From positions 124,001 to 188,000 of the IMG/VR virus record IMGVR_UViG_3300030385_002649: a stretch of DNA of 64,000 bases, one strand, 5' to 3'. Below are positions 1-9,181 of this stretch, one piece after another. A program made the translations under genes and the position numbers. Under the pieces are notes generated by a model. It was not told where the DNA came from. It did not search any database and saw only the letters and a list, made by a program, of their open reading frames with translations. The number at the start of each line of letters is the position of its first letter. Position 1 is the stretch's first letter. This DNA comes from a virus.

Positions 1-3000
1 TTGCTCATGCCCTTCGCGAGATACCAATTACTACCAATTCCGATGTACAGTTCTTGATTCAAGTTCGGCCCGGCTTGGACGTGGTCTCCTAGAGCGATGC
101 TAACATTGTTTGAAGTTGGGAGACCTTCTTCCATGGTGATGACCGTATTAGCAGCCAGACCGTTAGCGTCACCAAATGAGGTGTTGCGAATCAAGCTGTT
201 GGACGCCAAGAATGAAATGATGGTTCCTGCTGGGCCGTCTACAATATAGACAACGCCGTGATCATCTACTGCCATGCAATCGCCTGAAACCGAACCACTA
301 ACTGTGTTTAATACTCGGTTGTCATTGTTCACCAAGTCATTAAAACCGCTGCTCACATTCAGGTGAGTGACACGTTGGTTGCCTGCTTCATTGAACAAGA
401 AATGATTATTGCCGTTGAAATTGATTCCACGTTTTAGTACGGTGTCGAATCCCTCGTAATCGCCATAATAAGAGCCTAGGCTGCTATAAAGAAGACCAGT
501 GTTTAAGCTATCAGTGCCAACTTTGGTACCAACCACTCTCTTGATTCTACCTAGTACAAAGTTCTCACCTTGCGCTAAGCCAGTCTGAGGCAGATTGAAA
601 TCATCAATTATTACTTCTATGGACGACCCTGGAATTCCGATTGTTGCGGTGATCACGCCAATGGCTACCGTGCCAATAGGAGCGTTTTGATACTCTATTT
701 CGATGTCGGTCATCACTCGGCCGCTAGCGGCTTTTTCAACAGGAGTCCCAAGAAGACCCTGGACGTAAGTTAGCCTAGCAATGCCTTCTAGTCGGATCGC
801 TCTTCTGAGTTGATTCGCCGTTAAAGAACTCTTGATAGCCGATTCTTCAATAGTCTTTTGTGCTATGACGGTCTCGGTGAAGATGTCAGGAGGTGAAAGA
901 ACCTGCACTGGCATACCGAGAGACAAAGAACTTAAAACCCCAACGCTCTCCGGGCCCACTGTATGAAACGCCGAGTAGTATTTGTTTCCAGAAATATCAG
1001 TAAGAATATATCGAAGGCTAACAGAGCTTGATGATTGAATGCTGATACTAATATCTAGAATACATGGGTCTTGAGGCGATCCTGGTGTACCTCTTGGAAG
1101 CATCGAAGCTTCTTCTGAAACAATCGGAACGCCTGGGATGACGATTAAACCGCCCTTTACGGTGGTCGGAACGTCTTCTGGATCGTCACCGTCGTCCTCT
1201 GGAACGTCTTTTGGATCGTCTCCATCAGGAACGTCTCTAGGATCATCTCCGTCAGGAGGTGTAAGACCCTCTGGAATAGGAGCAGGAATGATCGTTTCTT
1301 CTGGAGTGGACCCAGGAACCGCTGCAGGAACTTCAATGTTGATCGGTCGGGTTACAGTATAGTTCTGGCCAGCTACGTTGTTTTCTGATTCAATAGCGAA
1401 TTCGTTTCCGCCACCATAACGAGATTCATCTTCTGAACTAGAACCAACCGTAACGTCATAAAGCGCTACCGATACCACATCGCGCACTTGAGAGGTCTGA
1501 GGGCCAAGTCCTTCAGTTCCACCTTGCGCCAGGAGGATTTCACCCTGATCAGGGTCGGCTACCAGCCAACTTCTCATAGTATCTAGGTTAAGCGGATCGA
1601 AGACAATAGACCAGTTAAGTCCATCTAGTTCTCCAATAGCGAACCCGGAAGAGCTAGCAATGTTTACGCCGCCTTCAAAGGCGGTCTCACTAGACTGAAG
1701 AATGGTGCTTCCAGGGCTTTGAGCTGCTATAGATGTCGAAAGGGCGTTATCGTTAACTTCTAAGGCCACTTGCATATTGGCAGTGAAGTCAGCTTCGTCG
1801 TTCCCAGTACCAGGAACTGCGCCGCCAACAAAGAAGAAACTAAGACCATCAGTTCCCAAGTGGAAGAAGTTTTGAGCAGTGGTTTCTACTAGGGTTAGGC
1901 CAGACGGGTTAACGTTTCCGTCTCCATCAACGGCCAAATAATCCGCAGCGGTTCCTCCGCTCACGAATGGGACAACTCTAGCTACGAAACTATCTGTTGA
2001 AATTTCGTTTCGATATGCGTAGACAAATCCGGAAGAAGGAGGTGTAGAAGAGGATGTCAAGGCAGAAACGTTAGTGATTGTTATTGTCGCGCCACCCTCA
2101 TTGTTCTCAACAAAACCATCAGGATCTAACAGCCAAGCGCTAACATCGCCTCCAGCATGTTCGAAAGAAATCGTGATACCCTGATAAGCGTTTCTTGCGG
2201 CTGAGATGCTTGCGAACGTTCCTAGATCAGGAAAAGCTGCAGCACTAGACGTAATATTCTGCTTGAAGTTGATTTCGCCCTCTATACCAATAGATGTTAG
2301 AGCTTGATATAAAATCCCCGAACGACCCGAGTATTGGCTTCCGGCAGCGCTATGATTAAAGTCTGCACAACAATCAGTGATTTCAGCGACATAGGACCCA
2401 GCTGGGAGATAAGCTGTCAATGATTGGACGTCATTTCCCGAGCGTGGGTCTAGAATGTGAATCTTGCCTTCTAGCCTAAAGATAACTCCGTCATCCGTGA
2501 TTGTAACAGCGGTTGGTTGCGCTTGTTCAACTGGGCACTTCTTAAAAGCGTCCATGTTGATTTTGTTCTTGCTATCATTACTGCTGCTGATCTGCAGTTT
2601 AAAGTCAGCAGCGGCTGCGGCAATTCGTTGCGTTTCGATATACTGTTTAGTTCTCTCGTTGCGCTGTCTGGACTTGCAGTTTTCAAGAGCGCAACATAGA
2701 GCGCCTTTTTGTTGATTGAATAGTTCAATCATGCCCCCAACCCAGACGTCAACTAGTGCTTCTTTATCAGACTTTAATCTCTGAATACGTCTCTTGAATT
2801 GCAGGACGAGATCGTCCATTATAGATTCAATATTAAGGTGGTGAATTGAACTTGAACATATACGGCAAATTAAGGAGCAGTCCCCTGAACTGTTCTGAAC
2901 GACCTGGTTCTTTACCAATTTTCCGCCCACAATCGTGTTGAGAGCTAGGATTAGTTGGCTTTCAAAATCTTTAGGAACCACAAGCGACGGGCAAGCGTCA

Positions 3001-3701
3001 GGGTTTCCAATATTAGCTCTGGTAGCAACCAACTTGTATTCATTCTCATCGGTTACTTCAGCGACTAAGTCTACGATTGCTCGGTTAGAGTTAGAATCGA
3101 CGCTTTCTAGAGGAATAACTTCTGATGCGATCGATCCGTCGAATGGAGAGTTAGCGCCAGTTACTCCGGTTGATCCAACAGGGCCTGTGTCTACTCTGTC
3201 TTCTCCAGGGTCGCCTTTTTCTCCTGTTGGGCCTTGGTCTCCTTGAAGCTGAACTTTTCTAAGGATGCCTCTAGCGGTTATCTCTTGCAACAATTGGTTG
3301 ATATTAACTCTGAAATCGAACCCAGCAGTGTTACGGTGCAAGGACCATTCTTGAGGACCCCCAACAACTTGTCCGTTCACGGTGTTAATGACATCTGGAG
3401 TTGCTGTGACTTTTAGAGAATCGTCTGTAGAGTAGAGCGCAACCTTACCAGACGAGAACTTAGACCCGCAGTCTTCTCCTTGCAATGAAGTCTGGGGCGG
3501 AGGGATTAGAAGATCATTGAGTTTAATTAAGTCTTCTTTTGGCATCAGACCATCAGCTAATGCTGTGGCCGGGGAAAGGGAATCGAACCCGTCTAGGCGT
3601 CCCCAACAGTTCTGACTGGCGTCATAAATGTAATATAAGCCCGGAATGATTTCGAATATCATTCCGTCTTCTGGATTAGATGGGAATCCAATTTGCGTCA
3701 T
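1..3701 (-). CDS. Large collagen-containing tail-fibre/adhesin protein, partial (3' end outside window)
   Basis: The minus-strand frame is open from an ATG at 3701 to the left window edge, 1233 codons without a stop, so the C-terminus is missing. The start overlaps the stop of the upstream gene as ATGA. The first ~70 residues (DG-x-IF, YDAS-x-x-CW, ATALADGLM, KL-x-D-L) match the N-terminus of the upstream 645-residue protein. Around residue 155-175 there is a short Gly-X-Y collagen-like stretch (GDQGPTGEKGDPGED), and around residue 815-845 an acidic repeat of DGDDPxDVP. The rest is beta-rich, Thr/Ser/Gly-rich sequence of the kind seen in phage fibres. I infer a virion surface fibre or adhesin; no enzymatic motif was seen. 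Family assignment is by composition and context only. Confidence 0.7.
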   Translation of the reverse strand, partial: MTQIGFPSNPEDGMIFEIIPGLYYIYDASQNCWGRLDGFDSLSPATALADGLMPKEDLIKLNDLLIPPPQTSLQGEDCGSKFSSGKVALYSTDDSLKVTATPDVINTVNGQVVGGPQEWSLHRNTAGFDFRVNINQLLQEITARGILRKVQLQGDQGPTGEKGDPGEDRVDTGPVGSTGVTGANSPFDGSIASEVIPLESVDSNSNRAIVDLVAEVTDENEYKLVATRANIGNPDACPSLVVPKDFESQLILALNTIVGGKLVKNQVVQNSSGDCSLICRICSSSIHHLNIESIMDDLVLQFKRRIQRLKSDKEALVDVWVGGMIELFNQQKGALCCALENCKSRQRNERTKQYIETQRIAAAAADFKLQISSSNDSKNKINMDAFKKCPVEQAQPTAVTITDDGVIFRLEGKIHILDPRSGNDVQSLTAYLPAGSYVAEITDCCADFNHSAAGSQYSGRSGILYQALTSIGIEGEINFKQNITSSAAAFPDLGTFASISAARNAYQGITISFEHAGGDVSAWLLDPDGFVENNEGGATITITNVSALTSSSTPPSSGFVYAYRNEISTDSFVARVVPFVSGGTAADYLAVDGDGNVNPSGLTLVETTAQNFFHLGTDGLSFFFVGGAVPGTGNDEADFTANMQVALEVNDNALSTSIAAQSPGSTILQSSETAFEGGVNIASSSGFAIGELDGLNWSIVFDPLNLDTMRSWLVADPDQGEILLAQGGTEGLGPQTSQVRDVVSVALYDVTVGSSSEDESRYGGGNEFAIESENNVAGQNYTVTRPINIEVPAAVPGSTPEETIIPAPIPEGLTPPDGDDPRDVPDGDDPKDVPEDDGDDPEDVPTTVKGGLIVIPGVPIVSEEASMLPRGTPGSPQDPCILDISISIQSSSSVSLRYILTDISGNKYYSAFHTVGPESVGVLSSLSLGMPVQVLSPPDIFTETVIAQKTIEESAIKSSLTANQLRRAIRLEGIARLTYVQGLLGTPVEKAASGRVMTDIEIEYQNAPIGTVAIGVITATIGIPGSSIEVIIDDFNLPQTGLAQGENFVLGRIKRVVGTKVGTDSLNTGLLYSSLGSYYGDYEGFDTVLKRGINFNGNNHFLFNEAGNQRVTHLNVSSGFNDLVNNDNRVLNTVSGSVSGDCMAVDDHGVVYIVDGPAGTIISFLASNSLIRNTSFGDANGLAANTVITMEEGLPTSNNVSIALGDHVQAGPNLNQELYIGIGSNWYLAKGMS
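1168..1254 (-). repeat. Imperfect 27-33 bp tandem repeat encoding DGDDPxDVP
   Basis: Three head-to-tail copies of a unit reading GGAACGTCT...GGATC on the plus strand encode, on minus, three acidic Pro/Asp blocks (DGDDP-x-DVP). The unit is 27 bp in two copies and 33 bp in the third. It probably forms an extended, possibly calcium-binding, linker in the fibre protein. Confidence 0.75.
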
Positions 3702-5635
3702 ACAGTAATATCTACCTGGAACACTCTAACTTTAATTTCTCCTTGACCCTGTATTCCAGGTAGAGGAGCTTCTAGAGCGATTTGCCCACCAGCTGCGTCC
3801 GTTATTTCTATCACTATTACTTTTTCTGAGATTGGCGCTTCTTTATGAACTAACTCTACGGATGATCTCTCGCTAGCGTTATAAACCGCACTAGGAACAG
3901 GCATAGAAAACTGGACGACCGCAGCGCCCCCATCTTTCACCCTAGCTTTAAAACCCGTGCTTAAGTCAGTGTCGCCAACTATCCAATCGGTCATGCTAGA
4001 CTTGATAGCTCCGCTCTCATATTGGATAACGTAGCCACCTGGTGGTAACGTTGCGGTCGCTAAACTAGATTGCTGGCTAGGGAACATTACAGAATGAACG
4101 TCTGTGACGCCTGACGCCAGATTGGTTACTCCCAGAACTGTGTAGACCCCAAGATCAATAGCCGTGCTTGGCCCAGTTGTTCCAAACAACACCGAAGAAT
4201 AAGGGAAAATAAAAGACTGGTTATCATAGCCAGAAGCGGCCCCTCCCGCTCCTCCCGCGCCAGAGCTAGGGTGACAATCGCCAGGAGAAATGCCTAGACA
4301 GAATTCAATAGGCAATTCCCATTCGCAGGCTGCTACTTCTTGGGCCAGATTAGCCAAAATTGTCCGCGCTGACTCATCCTTGCTCTCGATGTAAGTCTTG
4401 ATTTGCTGGTTGTATTTGTCGTTTAGTTCAGAAAGTTGATCTTCGAACGCTTCTGAGGCTCTAGTAATAAAGTCACTCAATTTAACCTTGTTAACGTTGG
4501 TTGCTTGCTCAGCTTGTTCCCTGGTAAATTGTCTCGGATATTTTAGGATATCAATATCAGCGGTTCCGATGGGGTCTCCATTTGGTGGCATTAAAATTTC
4601 GAAATCGAAGCTGGTATCGTCTTGGAAAACGATAGACCTATCAATGGGGGTCGAGATAACCTGAGTGGCCGGGGTATCATTGTCAGGAGTTCTAACCTTA
4701 GCCCTGATTATGTTGAGCTGTCCAGCTGCGGCGTCCAGCTCGGCTGCAACAATCGCAGTATCAAAAATGTCGTCAATATCTATTATTTCGATGTTTGTGA
4801 GATCACTTCCTACGGCAGGCCCGGAGAAGCCCGGGTCTCCTTGTTCTCCTGCCGGACCGTCGCCTGTGCCGTCTGGACCTTTTTCGCCCTTTTCGCCCCT
4901 CTTTCCTCGCGGCCCCTTGCATCCGGGAACAACCACACACAGGTTCTCTAGAAAATCCTGGTTGATTGTCAGATTCAAGCCTGGCGGATTATCAACATTA
5001 TCACACCTAATGATATCGAGATTGCAAGCTTCATTATTATTGTTGATTGTTACCCCATCGCCGTCGACACAAGTGATGTCCAAGCTATCGCTGATGAGCA
5101 TGATGTCGCCAAGAAGGACTCCGCTCGGATTCAGTTCGGATAGATCTGCAATTTGAAAGGAATCTTCTCTAGCCGCTTCAGTGGCGTCACCCTCTACCGA
5201 GATTGTCTCGTCAGTGTTCGAAAAGATTAAGAAAGCCTTTTTCTTTAGGACCCCTGAAGTGAAGATCAACGCTTTACCATTGAAAGTGTTTGGAGTAAGA
5301 GAACGATCTTCTACAGAAGTTGGCCTAATGCTTGTCCCAGCCTCTATCGTAATTGATCTTCTGACCTTGTCTTTGTGAACAACATTAGGATTGTTTGGAA
5401 CTAGACTTAGAAGTGGCTTTGCGATAATCCCAAAGTGCCCTCCCTTATTTGGGATGCCATCAATAAGTCTCTTGAATTCAGCCGTCAACAATCCTGGTTG
5501 AAACTCGGATGCTGCTGGGATATCAGGAACTGTCCCGCTTTTTCTCCAACAGTGAGTGGACCCATCGAAGGTCCACTTGCGCCTAAAAGAATCAACAAAT
5601 ATCTGGCCATCAAATGGTTGTGGAGGCAATGACAT
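3698..5635 (-). CDS. Collagen-containing tail-fibre/adhesin protein, paralogue of the downstream gene
   Basis: 645 residues. The N-terminal ~65 residues (DGQIF, WTFDGSTHCWRKSG, GLLTAEFKRLID) repeat the N-terminal module of the following gene, so the pair arose by duplication or share a virion-attachment domain. A collagen-like run of Gly-X-Y triplets rich in Arg/Lys/Glu (GPRGKRGEKGEKGPDG) lies near residues 245-275, followed by a helical segment and a Gly/Ala/Ser linker near residue 465. The C-terminal ~170 residues are beta-rich. The start ATG overlaps the upstream stop as TAATG and has AGG seven bases upstream. A trimeric fibre is inferred; receptor specificity is unknown. Confidence 0.7.
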   Translation of the reverse strand: MSLPPQPFDGQIFVDSFRRKWTFDGSTHCWRKSGTVPDIPAASEFQPGLLTAEFKRLIDGIPNKGGHFGIIAKPLLSLVPNNPNVVHKDKVRRSITIEAGTSIRPTSVEDRSLTPNTFNGKALIFTSGVLKKKAFLIFSNTDETISVEGDATEAAREDSFQIADLSELNPSGVLLGDIMLISDSLDITCVDGDGVTINNNNEACNLDIIRCDNVDNPPGLNLTINQDFLENLCVVVPGCKGPRGKRGEKGEKGPDGTGDGPAGEQGDPGFSGPAVGSDLTNIEIIDIDDIFDTAIVAAELDAAAGQLNIIRAKVRTPDNDTPATQVISTPIDRSIVFQDDTSFDFEILMPPNGDPIGTADIDILKYPRQFTREQAEQATNVNKVKLSDFITRASEAFEDQLSELNDKYNQQIKTYIESKDESARTILANLAQEVAACEWELPIEFCLGISPGDCHPSSGAGGAGGAASGYDNQSFIFPYSSVLFGTTGPSTAIDLGVYTVLGVTNLASGVTDVHSVMFPSQQSSLATATLPPGGYVIQYESGAIKSSMTDWIVGDTDLSTGFKARVKDGGAAVVQFSMPVPSAVYNASERSSVELVHKEAPISEKVIVIEITDAAGGQIALEAPLPGIQGQGEIKVRVFQVDITV

Positions 5636-5904
5636 TATTTTACCTGGTCAATCTTATAATAATTAAACTGATATGCTGTTTTAATTCTATGGCAATTGGA
5701 ACAAAGTACATTATCATTTAAATAATTAACAATTTTTAATCTAGTCTTCTCTTTTCTTAATTTTCTATTAAGATTTTTAACTTTTAATTTATGCGTTCGA
5801 TTTTTAGCGTAATACTTTTTTTGATGTTCATTATAACAAATGCGACATTTGCCACTCTTAGACACATTATTGTTAATTACGCCACATTCGTTACAACTTT
5901 TCAT
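5635..5904 (-). CDS. HNH-endonuclease-like zinc protein lacking the catalytic core (probable remnant)
   Basis: 89 residues, very Lys/Asn-rich and AT-rich. An N-terminal CxxC...CxxC ribbon (CNECG, CRICYNE) is followed by a basic helix with the KKYYAKNR signature common before phage HNH domains. A final CSNCHRIKT matches the closing zinc half of HNH nucleases. The intervening stretch that normally carries the DH/HH catalytic residues is missing: the sequence passes directly from the basic helix to CSNCH. The start lies inside the end of the superoxide dismutase gene (14-bp overlap) and the stop overlaps the next start. I infer an internally deleted homing-type HNH gene. It may instead be a small zinc-binding regulator. 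Confidence 0.5.
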   Translation of the reverse strand: MKSCNECGVINNNVSKSGKCRICYNEHQKKYYAKNRTHKLKVKNLNRKLRKEKTRLKIVNYLNDNVLCSNCHRIKTAYQFNYYKIDQVK

Positions 5905-6529
5905 ATCTTTTTTCTACTGCCTCCCAATCAATGTCTCTTAATAAATTGTCGATATATTCTTGTTTATCACTTTTATAATCAATATAATATGAATGCTCGA
6001 ACATATCTAGCGCTAATATTGGGTACCACATAGGCGATTGATTGTTGTGAGAATCTACCAAACTAACATTAAGGCTGTTATCCAACAGGTCTAAACCGAC
6101 TATCGCCCACCCGCGAGATGCTATACAAGTCGCTTTTAAAATAGCGAAAAAATCTTCTTTAGATCTAAAAAATTTATTTATAATTTCTTCAAATTTTTTA
6201 GACATATCTTTTTTGCCCAAACAATCAAAATAAATTTCATGCAGCAACACTGCATTATAATTAAAATTGATGTCTAAACATGCACTTCGATATTCTCCAC
6301 CATTAGAATCAGCGTTAGCTACAGAAACAGAGTCTAGTTCTCTTTTAGCTTTCTTATAAGCATCTAGATATTCTTTGTAGTGCTTATCGTAATGTTCTGA
6401 CATCTGTTCTGGAGATAAGAAGCAATCGGGTTGCTTCGCAGCATTGTCTTCATCTTCCATGAGCATATCTAGTTGGAGTTCGATCTTATCTAGGAATTTT
6501 TTAGTGGGGTCGTAACGCATAGTGCTCAT
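5891..6529 (-). CDS. Fe/Mn-family superoxide dismutase
   Basis: 212 residues, the usual size of the family. The alpha-hairpin domain has LSPEQMSEHYDKHYKEYL with ligand His46, plus His50 and Tyr54 at the conserved second-sphere positions. The second ligand is His97 in LLHEIYFDCL, and the C-terminal domain ends with LALDMFEHSYYIDY, giving Asp175 and His179. All four metal ligands are therefore present. The active-site Gln that separates Fe from Mn types is not clear: the N-terminal position is Ala and the C-terminal region reads NNQSP, so the metal cannot be assigned. The enzyme would dismutate superoxide to oxygen and peroxide in the infected cytoplasm. It lies in an AT-rich block, suggesting acquisition. 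Confidence 0.87.
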   Translation of the reverse strand: MSTMRYDPTKKFLDKIELQLDMLMEDEDNAAKQPDCFLSPEQMSEHYDKHYKEYLDAYKKAKRELDSVSVANADSNGGEYRSACLDINFNYNAVLLHEIYFDCLGKKDMSKKFEEIINKFFRSKEDFFAILKATCIASRGWAIVGLDLLDNSLNVSLVDSHNNQSPMWYPILALDMFEHSYYIDYKSDKQEYIDNLLRDIDWEAVEKRYEKL

Positions 6530-6545
6530 ACCTTATATTTTCATG

Positions 6546-9146
6546 TTAAATTACAGCTAGTTTTCTAACCTTGGTGTTTTCGATGCGCCTAAGTAATGTC
6601 TTAATTACTTCATTAATCTGATTTACTGGAAGCATTTCTTTCATGCACTTGTGCTCATAAGGGCAAGGAGGTTTCTTATGAACCGCAATTTTGTTATCTT
6701 CACGATAACAAGGAGAGCATTCTAAACCAGCCCACATGTTTTCATGGTCTTCATACCCACTTCCATCTGGGCTAGTAGACCCAAATAGCACCACTGCTGG
6801 CACTTTGAGGGCATTAGCGGCATGCTGGAAAACACTGTCTAACCCAACGAATATCACCGATTGCCGCATGACTGCAAAAGACTCTCTCAAAGTCAATTTA
6901 CCCATCATATGGTGCGCACCAGGAATTTTAGTTTCCTCTTTAGCGCCCAACTGAATAAACTGATGACCTGGGAACAATTTGATCAGTTCTTTCCATTTTT
7001 CTAGAGGCCATTCCTTATATCTCGACCATCCAGTTCGAACGGCAAAAGTTATGATTGGCCTATCATACTCTAATGCTATCTGCCCATCCGTAGTGAGGTT
7101 TAACACGTTGCGCCAGTTTTTCGACAGTTTAACACCAGCACAGTCAGCAAAATAGTGCGCTAAATGCTTCTTCAGCGGCACATCAGGATATCCCTCCTGC
7201 ATTGGGTAATCGAAAGAGATCCTTTTATCAGCGTGCTTACCTGGTTCTGTGACGATTTCGTTAATATCCGGATTGCAGTCTAGAATCTGTTTCGAAGACG
7301 GGTGAGTAACATATCTTATGTGGGCCTTAGGATGCTTTTTTCGTAGTTCTCGGACCGCTGGTGTGGTACACAAGACATCACCAAGGGCTCCTTGCCTTGA
7401 AACTTCAATGACGAAGGTTTTATTGTTTAAGTGATCGATACGTTCTTGAGTAATCGCAAATCTCTTAGCAGTCTCGAAATCTCCCAAAGCCTCCCAGCAC
7501 AATGAAATCCAATGTTTTGGAACCGGGCCATACATCTCGTTACGAACGAACATGTCTGTCTTAGGCGGTTTCAAATTCATGGCGATGTTGAGGAAATTGA
7601 TCGCCTTATAATAATCCGCTAAATAATAATAGGACTCGCCTATGCAACAATATAGTTCTGCCCATCTATCGTCCATAGCCAACCCGGTATAGGCGGTCTT
7701 GATAGAGTTTTTCCAGTCGTTTTTGAGATAATAGCAGACGGACTTATAATAATGCGTTAACAATAATTCATCTTGAAAATTTCCGCCTGTAGCGATATAC
7801 CGGTTGTATGCTTGAATTGCCTCATTTGTTTTACCAGCCTCTCTATAAGCATTTCCAAGGTAGAAGATTGCTCTTTTGTTATTAGGCTCGTCTTTTGCCT
7901 CTTTTTCTAAAATCTTTAGATTGCGCTCGACCCGCCCTGGTTTATCCTGAGAAATATGGGTGACGTGAGCGTTTGGCATTACCCCCATCCTGCATTGATG
8001 AATTACTGGATATTCGTGAATCGCTCCTTTAAAATGGACACCCCAGCCATTTCTGAACATTCTAGCGTGCTGGAAACGCATGTCCCCATATTGTATCCCA
8101 ACGTGCCAGCCGTCTAAATCGGCGGGAAGGTCGAGCTTTTCTGGTCCCTCGAATCTATCGTCAGCGTCCATCCATATGACCCAATCACCTGTGGCTTTAG
8201 CTAACGATTCATTTCTGGCTTTAGCGAAGTGGAAGTCTTCAAATTCAGTAAACTCATCAAAATGATCGGAAACATAAACGTCAGCGCCTGCGGCAGTCGC
8301 TAGCTTAATAGTGTTGTCCGTTGAACCCGTATCCACGATTATGACTTCATTAGGATAGTTCTTAACAGTCGCCAAGCAATCTAGAATGTTCTTTTCTTCG
8401 TTTTTTACGATCATGCACAGGCTCACTGTTGGAGATCTCTTTTTGAAAACCCAGGAGGTCTGCCCGTAGCCCATTGCGTGTTCGTACCAGATTAAATGAA
8501 AACCAGCTTGGATGGCTGCATATTTTAGCGATTCTGTTCCGAAAATGTTCGGATGAATTTGAGCGTGCCCTTCGGTATGGTCTCGCTCTATTCCTGGAAC
8601 GTCTTTGTTGGGGGATCTTAAATAAAGAACTCCTTCCTCGGAAAGATTGTCATAGGCACGCTTAAGAGCGGTTATGGGATCCATAAAATGCTCAAAAGAG
8701 TGGATCATTGTTATAAGATCGACTCCGTCACCTTCAGCAAGATAATAGTCTTTCGAGTCATAATTTTCCCAGTCTTGAGAAAGAGTTTCAACTTCCAAGT
8801 CATTGTTAATGGCCCCGTCTTTAAAAGAACCGTCAATAGCTAAAGCGTCAACTCCGATTCTTGAAAAACAATGTGCTAAGTAAGGATATCCACAGCCAAT
8901 ATCAAATGAAGTTTTTGGCTGATATCGCTGGAAAATCCATGATGCTAAATAAGCGTTTGAATTTTTCTCTTGGTCACCCATTATAGCGCCTTCGAACCCA
9001 TTACAATCGCCCGTCAATGGGTTCATCCACACTTTGGACTCTGGTGGCTTAGGCTGATAAGTATGGTGGCATGTCAAACAATTGACATAGCTTTTATAAA
9101 CGTAGTTCTGGAAGTTTCCATCTCCACAAAGAGGGCATTTCCGCAT
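6546..9146 (-). CDS. Multidomain methyltransferase - GT2 glycosyltransferase - TPR - GT9 glycosyltransferase fusion
   Basis: About 866 residues from the ATG at 9146, which has GGAG six bases upstream; an in-frame TTG lies at 9158. Domain order, counted from the TTG: CxxC...CxxC zinc knuckle (8-30); class I SAM methyltransferase (84-240) with FDIGCGYPYL and HSFEHFMDP; GT2 glycosyltransferase (245-400) with CMIVKNEE, DTGSTDNT and the WMDADD metal site; TPR repeats (410-570); GT9 heptosyltransferase-like domain (583-860) with SRQGALGDVLCTTP and VGLDSVFQHAANAL. It is a single uninterrupted frame. The combination suggests coupled sugar transfer and methylation on a virion or host glycan, but the acceptor is unknown. 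The cupin at 11224 may belong to the same sugar pathway. Confidence 0.85.
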   Translation of the reverse strand: MRKCPLCGDGNFQNYVYKSYVNCLTCHHTYQPKPPESKVWMNPLTGDCNGFEGAIMGDQEKNSNAYLASWIFQRYQPKTSFDIGCGYPYLAHCFSRIGVDALAIDGSFKDGAINNDLEVETLSQDWENYDSKDYYLAEGDGVDLITMIHSFEHFMDPITALKRAYDNLSEEGVLYLRSPNKDVPGIERDHTEGHAQIHPNIFGTESLKYAAIQAGFHLIWYEHAMGYGQTSWVFKKRSPTVSLCMIVKNEEKNILDCLATVKNYPNEVIIVDTGSTDNTIKLATAAGADVYVSDHFDEFTEFEDFHFAKARNESLAKATGDWVIWMDADDRFEGPEKLDLPADLDGWHVGIQYGDMRFQHARMFRNGWGVHFKGAIHEYPVIHQCRMGVMPNAHVTHISQDKPGRVERNLKILEKEAKDEPNNKRAIFYLGNAYREAGKTNEAIQAYNRYIATGGNFQDELLLTHYYKSVCYYLKNDWKNSIKTAYTGLAMDDRWAELYCCIGESYYYLADYYKAINFLNIAMNLKPPKTDMFVRNEMYGPVPKHWISLCWEALGDFETAKRFAITQERIDHLNNKTFVIEVSRQGALGDVLCTTPAVRELRKKHPKAHIRYVTHPSSKQILDCNPDINEIVTEPGKHADKRISFDYPMQEGYPDVPLKKHLAHYFADCAGVKLSKNWRNVLNLTTDGQIALEYDRPIITFAVRTGWSRYKEWPLEKWKELIKLFPGHQFIQLGAKEETKIPGAHHMMGKLTLRESFAVMRQSVIFVGLDSVFQHAANALKVPAVVLFGSTSPDGSGYEDHENMWAGLECSPCYREDNKIAVHKKPPCPYEHKCMKEMLPVNQINEVIKTLLRRIENTKVRKLAVI

Positions 9147-9181
9147 ATTCATCTCCAAACATATCCAAAAAGGATTTCACC

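Noticed and set aside
3566-3600. tRNA T-arm-like sequence GGGTTCGATTCCC on the minus strand
   Set aside because: It lies inside the open fibre frame, encodes a normal GFDSL segment, the T-stem has a mismatch and no acceptor, D or anticodon arms fit around it. Probably chance.
4665-5156. 163-codon plus-strand open frame antisense to the fibre gene
   Set aside because: Pro/Ser-rich translation is the mirror of Gly/Asp-rich collagen coding on the other strand; no ribosome site and no independent support.
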